From assembly GCA_949318235.1 (NCBI GenBank), contig OX439136.1:8324170-8388169 (forward strand): a stretch of DNA of 64,000 nt, in the 5' to 3' direction. Source of the stretch: Ecdyonurus torrentis. Lineage: Eukaryota > Arthropoda > Insecta > Ephemeroptera > Heptageniidae. Below, in pieces: positions 1 through 12,460 of the stretch; position 1 is the stretch's first letter; every line of letters begins with the position of its first letter. The position numbers and the translations under genes are program-made. A model generated the notes under the pieces. That model worked only from the letters and a program-made list of their open reading frames with translations. It was not told the origin of the DNA and searched no databases.

Positions 1-557
1 GGTTGAATGAATAAAAATTATGCAATTCATATTATAGATTTTTACTAAGCCCTCCTTGAAAATTGTGATTTTATTAATTTTTAACCAACTTATGCAACTC
101 TATAAACGATAAGATTTATAAGAATGTATTATAAATTCCAAAGTATATATTATAACAAGAGAAATTTAAACAACACTTTTTTTTTTCTTTGACGTTTTTA
201 ATTTCCTTACAAGAAAATAAAACAATTAAATTCATTAAGCAAAACGCGGGTCTCTCCAGGGGGGAGTTTCGTCAGTTTTTTAACTCGTACACGCGTGCGG
301 TAAAATACGCGGGCCGTGTGACATACTCTAAAGATAATAATGTTACGTTAATTTCGTGTAAAAGGTTCACTGTTATATCAGTTTTCGACAAAAAAATAAA
401 ACTATAAAACAAAGAATAATCTCTTCATTTATATTTTAAAGGTTATCAATTAAAAAAAAATTAAAAAAAAATTCACTAAAGGAAACTAATTTATACTTTC
501 ATTTTTCTATGAAATTAATTAAACTGAATGAAGAATAAATATTGTAATTATACAAAC
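1..557. other. Non-coding stretch, probably nan intron
   Basis: It lies between the pore exon of nan and the window edge. I searched both strands for an S6 helix and found none. A small GC-richer patch at about 245-330 has no recognisable product. Confidence 0.5.
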
Positions 558-665
558 CGTATAATCTCCGAGGGTAATTTGGTAAAGTCCCATCCACGTA
601 GATGCATATGAGGAGTACAATGACGTCTGTACTGACGGGTGACCTTTGTAAAGGAAGTAGAAGGC
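558..665 (-). CDS. nan: nan exon J (pore helix and filter, residues 553-588)
   Basis: Encodes [16 protein letters not shown] and [13 protein letters not shown], the pore loop with its Leu-Gly-Asp filter. Acceptor ttttcag; the donor is the less usual gtttgt. No S6 exon is visible between here and position 1, so the next exon must be outside the window. Confidence 0.85.
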
Positions 666-1036
666 CTGAAAAGTAGGTAAATAAAATATATTACAATTAA
701 TACAAAGCCTTGAAAAAAAAAGTTCGTCACAATTTGAAATGAATTAAATATAGTATTAATTAACAAAGGCGCACCTGTGAAAACCCAAGCAGCATGACAG
801 TATAAATAATACCGAAGGTAAACATGTCCCCCGCAATCATGGAGTAGATCATCGTGACAAAAGGCCCGGTCAGTCGGATGGCACCCGCGAAGAACATGAG
901 TAAAAACCACGAGCCTGGCACGGCGAACACGAGTACCGCTTCCTCCGCAGATTTATTCCCAGCAAATCGTAGTGGAATACAAGCCAGTATTAACAAGTTG
1001 GACATGAGAAATATAGATTTGGCTGGATCGTGTCGC

Positions 1037-1075
<39 letters not shown>

Positions 1076-4000
1076 TAATTGTATCTTGTCTTACAAGATA
1101 AATACACAAATACAAAAATAATACAAAAATAAATACACACGTAACTATTATGCTAGCTCTTTTTCAGCACAATTTTCTTAATACAGCATAATTTATGCTA
1201 TTATACTGCATGTAATAACTAGTAATAACTATGTTATATACATATCATAAATTATATTGTACAGCATAATTGTTTATGTTGTTCATATTTATGCTATAAA
1301 ATAATGACATACATGCAGATGCAGCATAAATTACGTAATTTATTCTTTCTGTGTGCATCCAAATTTAATACCATAATATATAGATGGTATATGATACAGT
1401 ACTGTGTACTGTAGTACGTAATCTTTTCGTTACAATGAGAAAAAATATAAATAAAATAATAAATAAATACGTAATAATTTCAATAATATATGTCTCATTT
1501 CAGCAATTCATAGAAACCATAATTTATGCAATATATATATTAAATATTAATTGTACATTATATTATAGTATTTATAGAATGTTTCATGGAATAAAAAATA
1601 TTACTATATATATAGTATATATTACATAGATAAAGAATTATATAATTCTGGATTTGCTAGAGCAATAATTATGCTATCTTTTCAACATATACAAATTATG
1701 CAATTGCAGCATTATGGATTACTTTTTTTTTTTTTTTTTTTTTTTTCTTCCTCTTTTTTCAAGTTTACACATTATAGTTTCACAGCAAGGCCTATCCTAT
1801 AAGCAGCGTGCAAAAACTACATTATGCTTTGTCTCATGAGAGTTAATTCTCCTGGTCCCCGCTCTAGAACTATATCATATAGTGTCCTGTCCATGCAGAC
1901 TTATAATATAATATGATATTATATACGCGACATTAGAATACGAAAACAGGTATACTGACATGTGGAAACAACTTATTAAAATGTTCAAAAATACTTTTTA
2001 GTATGATATGTATATTATATAATTTGAGTATAATATATTTTTGTTACTATAAATTTGTATTGTATATATTTACCAATTGTTTAAGAAAACTGAAAAGTCC
2101 TTGGTTCTTAATCTCGTGTCCTTGTTGAAAAACCACATAACTGAGTACACTGCCGATTGAAGCCAGTTCAAATATATATCGGGCAAAGTCACTGGGCTCT
2201 GTACCTCCCATGAGAGGAGCGTAAATATCAGAGGGACGTAGGTAGATTGCGGAGCTCATGGTGAACAAGTGCAGGGCGAGGATCAGCAGTCGCTTCAAGA
2301 ACTGACGCTGAAAATATATTTCGAGTTTATGATTATTATTTAGTCTTATCAAACGTATAATGGTGTTACAAAGTATCCCTTATATATTTTTAACTTAGTA
2401 AAAAGAATTTTTCGCAAAAAAAAATAATAAAAATAGAAGGAAATTAAGGAAAGAAAAGACAAAAGTAAAAAAAAAAAATCAGGTTTTGTAAAAAATGAAA
2501 CGATAGTTTTTTGTTTTTTTTTCCGCGTTTCCTGTTTTTATAACCATAAAGAAATGTAGTTCAACTAACACACGCGAGATAAGTCTCATTACGTTTTTTA
2601 CAGCAGATATAATTAAAAAAAACTATATCTTTAATAAAACATGGTAAATTATAATTATTATTTATATTCTGATTAAATATTTATAATATTTGTCTTAATA
2701 AAATTCAATGCTAATTTTACGCATATTTTCGAAAGATGTTCTATCAAATATAAACTATATAATTATATATGACACAAAAACTTGACAATAATGCTGAAAT
2801 ACACAAAAAATAATTTAAAATTCTTACTTGTGCAAAAGTTTTCCATTTTTCTTCAAGTAATTTTTGAATAATGCCACCATCCAACATATCTAAATGTTCT
2901 TCTTTGGTACCATTTAAAATAATGAACAGCGCTGAATTCCAGTCTAAAAAATAACACCATTATATGACATTAAAAATATAAATTATATATTTTTCATTTA
3001 TTTTGAATCATATAGCATATGATTGTGAAATAGAAGTCTATATTTACCAGGGTAAGTCGGTAACACCAATCAGTAATACAAAATATTGATGATAGCATTA
3101 TTATTAATATTATTATATTGTGATTTGTATATTATAAAAGGCTTCTTTTTATCGTTTACTATTAATTACAAACTTCAATAATTGAACATCATTATCAACC
3201 ATTTCTGATTATGTTAGACTATTCGTTTATTTTATGTTAATATTATAATATACCATTTAATTTTTTATTAATATATATTTCTATAATGTATGCAAAAATT
3301 AATATTACTGCATGTATATGCATCATATTTTTATTTAATATTAATATATCTCGTTTTACGTGTATTTTAAAGACGGATAGACGGATCGAGAAATTATTAA
3401 TTAATTTGATGTGTTTCAAAAAATATAATTATATATTATGTAATTTATAAATTTTACAGAAAGAAAGATAAATGTAGAAAGGAAATTTAATCGTCACTAA
3501 ATACCAAGCAACTATATATCTTTTTTTTTTTTTTTCTTCTTTTTAATTTTTTTTTTTTTTTTTTTTTGACAGTTTGAATAATAGACATTGATACAAATGC
3601 AAATGGAAAGCAAAAATTGAAGTACAGAATTTTTTTTAAATATTAACACTAAAAAAAATAAAAAGCTAACTCGTATTTTTTTACAATTAATGCAGTAGAC
3701 GTCCAAGAGTAAAATGTCAAAGCACATATAGTTTCAAAATTATATTTTTGCCGTAAATGAAATAAAAATGTACTATTTCCCCCACCCCCCTCATTTATAG
3801 ACTTTTTTGTCTTATTGGACTTAAACCTTATGTATGAGTTATGAATGAATAATTATAATATACTCACTGGTTCTTCCATCAGGTAAGAGAGTGTCCAATG
3901 CATTGAGAGGGTACGCCGAGCATGTGATGTTTGAGTAACGCCAGAACTCCCTGGCACTTAATTCCAACATCTCTTTGAACACCTCAGCACGTCCTAGTTG

Positions 4001-6141
4001 ACATGCTAAGGTCAGCGGGGTCAAACCTGCTTGGTTCAAGATACCATTGCTGGCGGGACGTCGAGGATGACGAAGAGCGTAACCAAACATGTCCAACTTG
4101 TCACATACCACCTGTAATATTAATCAATGTATTGGTCGCAGCCAATTAATCCATCTGTTTCTACAAAATTTAAAATATTATTAAATAAAAAATATATATG
4201 ATTTGAAAATAATACTTGCCCAGAAGCAAGATTTTGCTACTGTACGTATCACGGATTTACAAAAAAAAAAAAAAAAAAAAAAAAAGATATGCGTTGCACG
4301 GTTATTTAATAAAATCACTATATAAACATATTATTAAATCTATGGCTATCTGTGATCGAGAGTCTGTTAAATCTGCTTTTTTTAGTATTTTTTTATAAGC
4401 ATTAAATTAAAATTTAACTTGCAATTTTATACGCAATTTAAAGAAATAAAAAGCGAAATTTTTTGGTTTAAAAAATTGGATGATAATATTGATGATAGGA
4501 AGGTGAAAATTTTTAACCCCCACTTTTTATGACATTTTTGAAAAGAGCGTTAATAAATTTTGAGGCGGTACTTTTTCTTAGAACGATTGGAGCATGTGAA
4601 GTATTTTTCATTAATTTTTGTAAATTGACCTAAAAAGCCTGTGACGTCATTAATCGGGCATTTATTTTGGAAAGTATTGACCGTAAAAGGTTCAGTAGCC
4701 AGTTTTTTTTTTTTTTTTTTTTTAATTCTGAGGACGAGCTGATTTCATTAAACTGGGTTACTGAACCTCGTACGATTACTATTTGCCGAGAAAAAAGTGG
4801 ACTGATGACGTCACAGGCTTTCTAGACCGATTTTCAAAAATTAATTAAAAATACTTCGCATGCTCCAATCGTCCTAAGAAAAAATATCGCCTCAAAAAAT
4901 TTTAAAGCTCTTTCGAAAAATATCATAAACTCAAAAAAAAAAAATTTAAAAAAAAAATAAATTTACCTTCCTTATTATTGTAAAATTATCTTCAACTTAA
5001 TTTACTCCTCCCTATAAACAGAGTACTGACCACCATGTGTAAAATCATGGATCCAAAAGTGTCTTGTTCATCAGGATTGGCATTGGAGTCAATGAGGAGA
5101 TTGTATGCGCTCTCGTTGTTACAGCACGCCGCCCACGCCAGGGGGAACTCACCCATGTACGCCAGACCCTCGTAGTCCGTTTTTTTAGCAGGTCGAGGTC
5201 GTTGCTGGTCTCGGGGGAGGAAAAAACTACCTGGTAACGTGGAAATATAATTTTATAGCTCGGTCTTCTGTGAATGCCATAAAAATTAATGTTGCCAAAG
5301 TAAAGCATTATTGGCTATATAGCCAATGCATAAGTGGCGTGGAAAGTGACGTGATACTCTAACTAATTTCCTTTTAAGCAACTAATCCTCTAATAGCACT
5401 ACCTTTTTTTTTTTTTTTTTTTTTTTTTTCTTTTTTTACTTTCCAAAGAGTAATTTTTTTTTTTTTTACTAAGACATGAAATTTCAAATGTTGGATAAAT
5501 AATAGATACACTTTAACGTGTTTTTCAAACAATAAAAATTCACTTCGGCAATAACACAATAAATTAATAAATATTTAATTACACTTACCTACTGCACGCT
5601 GAGATACATTTGCTCCAGCGTCCACGAGATCTTGAACTAACTCACTGTTGTTATAGGCGATAGCAAGATGAAGAGCACTTGCACCTGTCAAAATAGCATA
5701 ATTAGAAATAAGATACGCAGTTATGTTTTTTTAGAACAATTATTTGAGAGTAAAAAGTTCCTCCAATATGTATACTCAAGAATAAAAAATAATAATATAA
5801 TTATGTGCTATATATATTTTGTCACTCGCTATTTTAAAATATTACGTTTTTTAAGCAACATTTTTACAGGATTGCCGGTACAAAATACAATTTGAAATTG
5901 GTGATTGAAATCGGTATTTTTTCAAAACAAATTTAAAAATATTTAAATAATTGAACTAAAAATATTATTGTTGCGTTTCAATTAGTGCAAATAAGCTGTA
6001 TTATGCCTGTAAAAAAAAGTCAGGCTTTGAAAAATATCATATGTACTATATAATTCTAATAAAATATATATTTGATTGGTTGCCTATAAAAATAGTATTA
6101 AAAATGTAGTCCATTCAATTTATTTTTTTCTTACAACGTAT

Positions 6142-6182
<41 letters not shown>

Positions 6183-6638
6183 AACATATTTTTTAAATGT
6201 ATAGAAAAAAATATTTATACGTCTTACCAAGATACTCTTCTCCCTCAACCACATCAAGTGCAAGTTTTGGGAAACACTTGAGTAGAGTCCTCGCTAGCCG
6301 TGTATGTAGCCTCGTGTCACAGATGATCAACACGTGCATCAATGCCTCACCTAGAGAGCCACGGTATTGCATTTGCCAGCACGCCTCGTGGTCATTCCAC
6401 TTGGCCAAGGGGTCGTGTGGACTGAGGGAGGCTTCGATTGGAAGCACCACCTGCGGGAATACGTAACTTATTTCATTAAAATAAATATGTATTTAGAAGA
6501 GATCATAAATCATTATTTTTTTAGGAAAATAGATTAATATTTTGCATTTAATGGAAAGTAAATGTATGCTGAAATGTCTGCATTTTTCAGTTTTTAAACA
6601 GAATTGGAAAAATTCAATAGGAGTAATTCTTAAGTAAA

Positions 6639-6686
<48 letters not shown>

Positions 6687-7158
6687 ATTAACTATTTCTT
6701 GACTTCTTCTTGAATTCTTGACAGACAGACAGACAGACAGACGTTACACATACCTGCTCCTGGTTTCGATATTTCCAACGTAGATACTCCGATCGATTGA
6801 TAACTTGACCTTTGCCCTCATTGTAAAGAAACACACTGAACTGCTCACGAATCAACTTCTCAACTTCTGCTTGACCCCCAGTGTGGTAAGCGTCTACCAA
6901 CTCACCTCCTATAAGTTAAACAAATTAAAATTAAGTTCCATAACCATTGCAACACTTAATAAATTAATCATGTATAATAATAAATAAAATATATTAAGGA
7001 GCGATAAACTTATTTTTCTTCTTCATTTTACCTTTCTTATAGTCTGCAAGTTTATAAAGCAAACATGCATCATCATTTGATGCTTGAGAGATGACTCTGT
7101 CTAGAGCTGAGCCAGGGACTTCCTGCATGGTTCGTGGACCACAACATACTCCTCCCAT
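558..7158 (-). CDS. nan: TRPV-type cation channel, nanchung-like (ten exons, 3' end off window)
   Basis: TRPV-family subunits such as insect Nanchung and Inactive form Ca2+-permeable mechanosensory channels in chordotonal neurons (family knowledge). Ten minus-strand exons join in frame: 7158-7032, 6908-6754, 6450-6228, 5684-5589, 5230-5031, 4111-3868, 2943-2828, 2307-2074, 1035-775 and 665-558, giving 588 residues. Visible parts: N-terminus; ankyrin repeats at about 120-310 (for example [35 protein letters not shown]); linker with FWRYSNITC and LPDGRTNWNSALF; S1 about 390-410; S2 about 428-452; S3 about 474-490; S4 about 498-522; S5 about 528-558; pore helix and filter [12 protein letters not shown] at 576-587. 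S6 and the C-terminus must lie left of position 1. Every junction is GT/AG and phase-consistent. The paralogue Inactive is the alternative; Nanchung is preferred from the linker and filter wording, from memory of the family. Confidence 0.85.
775..1035 (-). CDS. nan: nan exon I (S3-S5, residues 466-552)
   Basis: Encodes S3 ([18 protein letters not shown]), S4 with [20 protein letters not shown], the S4-S5 linker [15 protein letters not shown] and S5 up to MLLGFSQ. Acceptor tacag follows a long T run in the gene sense; donor gtgcgc. Confidence 0.92.
2074..2307 (-). CDS. nan: nan exon H (S1 and S2, residues 388-465)
   Basis: Starts [20 protein letters not shown] (S1) and IYLRP, continues through an extracellular loop with [16 protein letters not shown], and then S2, ending [11 protein letters not shown]. 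Acceptor ttttcag, donor gtaaat; 78 whole codons. Confidence 0.9.
2828..2943 (-). CDS. nan: nan exon G (pre-S1 linker, residues 349-387)
   Basis: Encodes [19 protein letters not shown] and then [10 protein letters not shown], the cytoplasmic helix leading into S1. This exon has no long open frame of its own; it was found from splice phase and family pattern. Acceptor tttag, donor gtaaga. Confidence 0.85.
3868..4111 (-). CDS. nan: nan exon F (last ankyrin repeats and linker, residues 268-349)
   Basis: Encodes [36 protein letters not shown] and the pre-S1 linker [20 protein letters not shown]. Donor gtgagt leaves one base of an Asn codon. Confidence 0.9.
4479..4991. mobile_element. Foldback MITE inside a nan intron
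   Basis: The two halves are imperfect reverse complements folding around a T run near 4708-4725. Left-arm landmarks (ATAGGAAGGTGAAA, GATTGGAGCATG, CCTGTGACGTCAT, GGTTCAGTAGCCAG) recur in reverse order and orientation in the right arm. It lies between exons E and F of the channel gene. There is no reading frame of note. The superfamily is not assigned because no target duplication is clear. Confidence 0.75.
5031..5230 (-). CDS. nan: nan exon E (ankyrin repeats, residues 201-267)
   Basis: Encodes [10 protein letters not shown], the [19 protein letters not shown] finger-loop and repeat, then [16 protein letters not shown]. Donor gtcagt. The frame and the family pattern [16 protein letters not shown] across the junction fix the donor after GTG. 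Confidence 0.88.
5589..5684 (-). CDS. nan: nan exon D (ankyrin repeat, residues 169-201)
   Basis: A 96-base exon holding one ankyrin repeat: [20 protein letters not shown] then [12 protein letters not shown]. Acceptor tgacag, donor gtaagt; phases 1 and 1. Confidence 0.88.
6228..6450 (-). CDS. nan: nan exon C (first ankyrin repeat, residues 95-169)
   Basis: Encodes [19 protein letters not shown] followed by [18 protein letters not shown], a typical TRPV first ankyrin repeat, then [17 protein letters not shown]. Acceptor ccgcag, donor gtaaga. Confidence 0.88.
6645..6685. repeat. (TA)n microsatellite in nan intron
   Basis: About 40 bases of uninterrupted TA, just downstream of exon B in gene sense. 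A short ACAG/GACA run lies at 6721-6742. Confidence 0.95.
6754..6908 (-). CDS. nan: nan exon B (residues 43-94)
   Basis: Acceptor tatag, donor gtatgt. Encodes [19 protein letters not shown] and then the conserved [16 protein letters not shown] block before the ankyrin domain. An alternative acceptor three bases downstream would drop one glycine and also keeps frame. Confidence 0.85.
7032..7158 (-). CDS. nan: nan exon A (N-terminal, residues 1-43)
   Basis: Begins [16 protein letters not shown] and ends [12 protein letters not shown] plus one base of a glycine codon; donor gtaaaa. The triplet just before the ATG is TAG. The ATG is therefore either the true start or the first codon after a gtgtag acceptor, with a further upstream coding exon. 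The T-rich stretch upstream suits an acceptor, so the start is not settled. Confidence 0.75.
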
Positions 7159-9198
7159 CTACACGGACAATAAATATAAATAATCAAAAAATATACTCGT
7201 TGCAGCAAAATAACATCATTATAAGTTTTTTCTAACATATCATTATCCGATTCATAACATCATTATTTCATAAATACTGAATAATAATTTTGCTGCAAAA
7301 CATATAAAAGCAATACTGTTATACATTATGTATTATGGTACATCAAATAATATAGCTTAAATTACGATAAATATAAATACTATAATATACGTAAAAAATT
7401 TCATAACAAATTTCATTCCATTGCATTCAATTATCCAAACTGCAAAAATCTATAGATTTTTTTTTATCAATTTTACTTACAAATAGATATTAAAAACAAT
7501 TCATTGTTTAAATTAAAAAAAAAAAAAATAAAAATAAACACAATCCAAAGCATACGAATAGGTGTTTAAAGTTATTTTGCTGAAAATAATAAAATCGTAA
7601 ATAAAGAAAATGTGTTGGAATTAATTAAATATGAAGATCTGAAAAGGAACTCTTGAGTTACTTAAGCTGTAAATATCTGTAAATATTTAATATGCATAAT
7701 TAGTATTTTTAAAAATTGACGAGACGAATATATTTATACATGATATGATGTTACTGTACACTACCAATGTCTAATAAAATGAATAAAATTAAATTTAAAA
7801 AAGTATTATATACTATAATAAATAACTATGGTATATACATTATATGCATACTTCTTTTTTTTTTTTTTTTTTTTAATTATATAGATTGAAAGTTAAGAAT
7901 TTAAAATAGATTTACAATCCAAAACAATACGCTATATTCTGTAATGTTATTATATGTATACTGACAAAAATAAACACGTAATAATAATGCCAGCTCAATT
8001 AGCATAACAACATAATTTATGCAATATTGTATAGTATTTATATTACATCATTAACATCATAGTATAACTATGTTCAGCATAATTTCTCATGTTATTACAA
8101 AACAGCAACATTTGTGCTATCTACGATATGGCAATTGTTCAATGCAGCATAAATTATGTAAATCATTTTTTCCATAAATATATATAAAATAAAATGTCAA
8201 TATTTTACTTACTATTAATCGATAAAGATTAATTAGAACTATTGATTTTATTATGATTACACCGAAAATTATGCAATATTATGTAACACATCATTTTCCT
8301 TGTTTATTTACTTTTATTTTTACTCTTTTTTATTAATATTGTATTTCAATTGTAATTTTTGCAATAGTATTATAATATCCTTTCCATATTACTTTTATTA
8401 AATACAAAGTTATTTTAACGAATAACAACTCAATCTAAAAGAATTTCATACATTTTTTAAATAACAAGTATTAAAAGTATTAAATAACTCTCAAATTGCC
8501 CTATAATCGTAGAAAAATACCTATAGCTGATTAAAGTTTAAAAAAAGAATGAGTACATATTCTAAAGCAATGTTTATATTTACCTTACGAATATTTCAAT
8601 TTAAATTTATAAAAATCAAAACAATACACCACTAAAACGAAATTTCTAACTTTCACGTCTGTTTTCAACTTGAGTCCTCAATAATATGCCTCGCGCAGTT
8701 TTTCCACCGCAATTTTATACTACAATCCAAGCTGTAAGAACTAATAAATTGTACTTGATGTTAACCCTTAGTATGAGATTTAACACCGTAGGTAGTTCCT
8801 CGTCGTACCATGACGAGAAGTCTCCGTGTATCGCTCAATATATCGGAGTATGCTGATGTTACGCAAGAAATGTAAACTCAAAAAACTTTTGACACCGTTT
8901 AACTTACTTCTAGAATAAATTAATTTAAGTAAAACCTAGAATTCAAAAAAAAAAAAAAAAAAAAAAATTCACAGGTCTTATCATTTTCAATTTGAATGTT
9001 ATTTTTTAATCAGCGTTTTAGTAATTGGAAGAGATACAAAAATTTAAAGAAAATCAAAGTATAATTTAAAATTATTTTCAATAGTAATAAACAAGCACAA
9101 GAAATGGATCTTAGTTAAATTATTGTTGCTTCATTTTTTTTAATTATGATAATCATTTTCGACTTATATTTCATTTTTATTTTATTTTTATTGTGTAC
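7159..9198. other. AT-rich region upstream of nan
   Basis: I see no exon with coding character on either strand. It holds poly-T (7854-7874), poly-A (8945-8967) and short AT-rich reiterations of ATAATTTATGC type around 8000-8160, which also occur at 1150-1330 and 28170-28210. It could contain the promoter and untranslated exons of nan. Confidence 0.4.
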
Positions 9199-9520
9199 TT
9201 AAAGGAATAGACCAGAAAACATAAGCATTTATATCACAAAACACTTGATGGGATTACATAAATAACATTAGTAGTTTCCGTAGCAGTGATCAGAAAATTC
9301 AATTTATGCAACCCGCACAACATTTTCATTCTAATTTTTGCATGTTTCTGACGTCATAAACATGAATTTTTACTCAAATTGCATACTTTACAATTTTTTC
9401 ACGCTCTCTCATGGGGCTACATTAACATTCTGGTAAAAATTGTCATCAGTTCTGAAGATCCCGCTTCGTGTTTATTCATTAAAAAGCACATGTTGTTTTA
9501 TGTGGTCTATAGGGCTTCAA
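9199..9520 (+). mobile_element. TTAA-ended MITE, family A copy 1
   Basis: Starts TTAAAGGAATAGACCAGA and ends TATGTGGTCTATAGGGCTT, an imperfect inverted repeat. Internal landmarks shared with all copies are ATGCAACCCGCACAACATTT, TTCTGACGTCATAAACATG, CACGCTCTCTC and CAGTTCTGAAGATCCC. The right end is slightly degraded (TCAA instead of TTAA). It lies between nan and the secreted-protein gene. Confidence 0.8.
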
Positions 9521-10219
9521 GAATTATAATAAAAATATCCATTGCAATTGCTCATTTTAAATATAATAAAATAATAATAATAATAATTCTTTTAATATTA
9601 ATAACTAATAATTAACAGTTAATATAAGTATTAACAGTAACTTGATCTTAAAATTAAAGTATGAAACGGAAATAAATAGCTTTTCTTATTAGAATCGAAA
9701 CTTTTATCAAAGTATATAATCTTTAAAAATATTACCCCTTCTAAAAATTTGAATCAAAAATAAATGTAGCTGTTCCTCTTTTTAAAATAATATTAAAGTT
9801 CTTTAAATTAGTGCAAGAAAAGATTGATATCTATAAAAATTTAACTGTTAATCATAATTTCTTTCAAACGGTATAAAATATTCATATACATACATAATAT
9901 TGAAAAAACATTAAAAAATAAGAAAAAAAAATCCACGTCTTAAAAGAAAAAAGAAACAGTAAACTATAACGGAACGTATATAAAATAGAAAGATATTCAA
10001 ATTAAAAAAATAGGTTTTACCCGCATTATTATACATTAACCGAGGGTTCATAAGTTAGAAATACGATAACATTTCTTTCATTCTTATTTAATACGTTACA
10101 CAGTAAATATGTGGTACTGAGGTGGTGACTACGCACTTTAGTGCAGTTTGTTTTTTTATATAATTATAGTGATATTTTAGATTGATTATATTCGTGTACT
10201 TGAACTTTATAAGTGTTCG
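9521..10219. other. AT-rich upstream region of the secreted-protein gene
   Basis: No coding exon is visible. A TATATAATT sequence at 10157-10165 lies about 55 bases before the first ATG, but there is no firm core promoter. Poly-purine and TAA repeats occur near 9570-9600. Confidence 0.35.
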
Positions 10220-10352
10220 ATGATGCGTGGATTAACTTGTGCATTGTTTGCTACTTTTGTAGGTGGGCTTTTAAGTTGTTCTGAACATAGTCAAGCTTCA
10301 CATACAAGTGCATTTAGGAGGCCGCAATCTTCACAGGAAAGAGTTGAAAGAG
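10220..10352 (+). CDS. Secreted-protein exon 1 (signal peptide)
   Basis: Two consecutive ATGs, then a hydrophobic core CALFATFVGGLLS, then a Ser/Gln/Arg-rich stretch. The donor gtaagc leaves one base of a Val codon. Too short to stand out as an open frame on its own. Confidence 0.75.
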
Positions 10353-11937
10353 GTAAGCTATTAACTTAAAAAAAAAAAAATCTTCCTATGTGAGAATTCA
10401 TTAGTCGTATGCAATTTTTTACGAGAATCTTGTATCTCTTAATTCTTTCTTTAACATTTTTTTTTTTTTTTTTTTTTTTTTTGCACAGAAAATGAAAGCA
10501 TTGGATATATTCCAAATTTCTTTGGCCAAAGAAAGACTTGTATTAATTATTGTAACATACTGTAAACAGAATTAACGATTCAATTACTGTTCGTGCCCGA
10601 TTATTATTGAGCCTCATTTACAATTATTTGATGAATAAAAATAAACTGTTATATCAAAAAGAAATTACACGCCTAGAGAATAAAATGATAATAAAATATA
10701 TTAATACATTAATTAAGACAGTATTTATCGTATGATTATATAAATCAAATTATGGGAGACACTGTTTCAAACAGGATTTTACGTTTTAACGTTAAAGGCA
10801 CTTTTTTTTTTCTTCATAGCATTAATGCTAATTAAAAATTTTCGGTTGCAAATGTATAGCTGCGTTAAATTATCTACACTTAAAGGCGTAGAACACCTTG
10901 AACAAAAAATTTGTGTAATATCCTAACAAACCTGAAAAGCAACGTTGATTTGTCCGGAGTCATTGATTTCTAATTTATTTTCCATTCACAAAATGGCACG
11001 AGCGGTAAATGACGTCACAGCTCGCCTGGTCCACGCGCGCGTAACAAGCGAGCTGTGACGTCAATGACCGCTCGCGTCATTTTGTGAATGGAAAATAAAT
11101 TAGAAATCAACGACTCCGGCCAAATCAACGTTGATTTTCAGGTTGTTAGGATATAACACAACTTTTTTGTTCAAGGTGTTCTACGCCTTATTTAATTGTG
11201 CAGTATCTCAGATATAATAATACAGCATTATTTGTATTTTTTATTTTATGTTACGTATAGTACGATGGCCTCAGCAAGCTTATGGTTCAGTGTCAGCACC
11301 ACAGAGAGCATGGAGACGTGGTGCAGACCCCGAGGATGATGAACCTTCGCTAGCGAGAGCTTGGGCACGAGAATATGATGACGAAGCAGCTTCATGGGAA
11401 CAACAAACAGAAGAGAGCGAGGCTAGACATCGACATGTCCCTAACAATAAGTACAGAGGTTCTGAGAGCAGGTATCACCCGCAAGAAGCACACTTAGAAG
11501 AAGAAGACGAGGAGGAGGAAGAGTGAGTACAGTTTTATATAATTTAAAAATAGTTTGCATTTTAACATAATAATAACACATAACACTCTTCATTTGATTA
11601 TGAATATAAATTTCAAAAACCATACAAAATTATAAAATTCTCATTATTAATTTACGTTACAAGTACTTATTTTGAGACACTTAGATGCGAGTGCATTTTA
11701 TAATACTTAAAGGAATATATTTGCCTTAAAAAATTTATCTATCACTCATATATTATGTCCCTCTACCCTTCTGTACCTTCACAAACTGGGGTTAAGGCAA
11801 CTTTAGAAATTAATGTCATGACGTTACGAATTCCGGGTCTACAATGGAAATGTTGTGCGAGTCGCTTAATTTGCAAATTTTCTCCCCAGTTTGTGTGAGA
11901 CATAATATGTTTATGTAGAATAGTCCCTTTTCTCGTA

Positions 11938-12008
<71 letters not shown>

Positions 12009-12420
12009 CCAGTATCTCTTTAAAAGTTGTGTTTTGTGTTTTAAGTTCAAACAATTTCATTAAGAACGCTCGGCCCGCACTGCATAAAATTGCGCCCGCA
12101 TGTGACGGTCAATTTGCATTATATTACTTGAATAAGGCTTTGCTCTCTATGTCTGTTCTAAATAATGCTTAAAATACTTAGTCATAGCAGAGGTCAATAT
12201 ATTTCAGGAAGTCAAATTTCCCTACAGTATTTTCCAAGCCTTTTCTGTGTTTTTAAAATAAAATTTATTAAGCATTATATTGAAGCATTGAGAATTTATT
12301 TATTTATTAAGCATTTATTAAAATTTGAGAGGTATATATTGTATTTACATTGTAATTTTATGCTTTTGTGCTCGAATTGGAAGTTTCAGTGTAATTTTAC
12401 TGTAAATTAAATTGGAATAT

Positions 12421-12460
<40 letters not shown>

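Noticed and set aside
189..407. Plus-strand frame near the left edge
   Set aside because: It lies in the expected nan intron, has no splice or family support and ends in AT-rich sequence.
548..910. Minus-strand 120-codon frame across the pore and S5 exons
   Set aside because: A different frame that runs through the intron; the spliced TRPV frame fits both exons and the family sequence.
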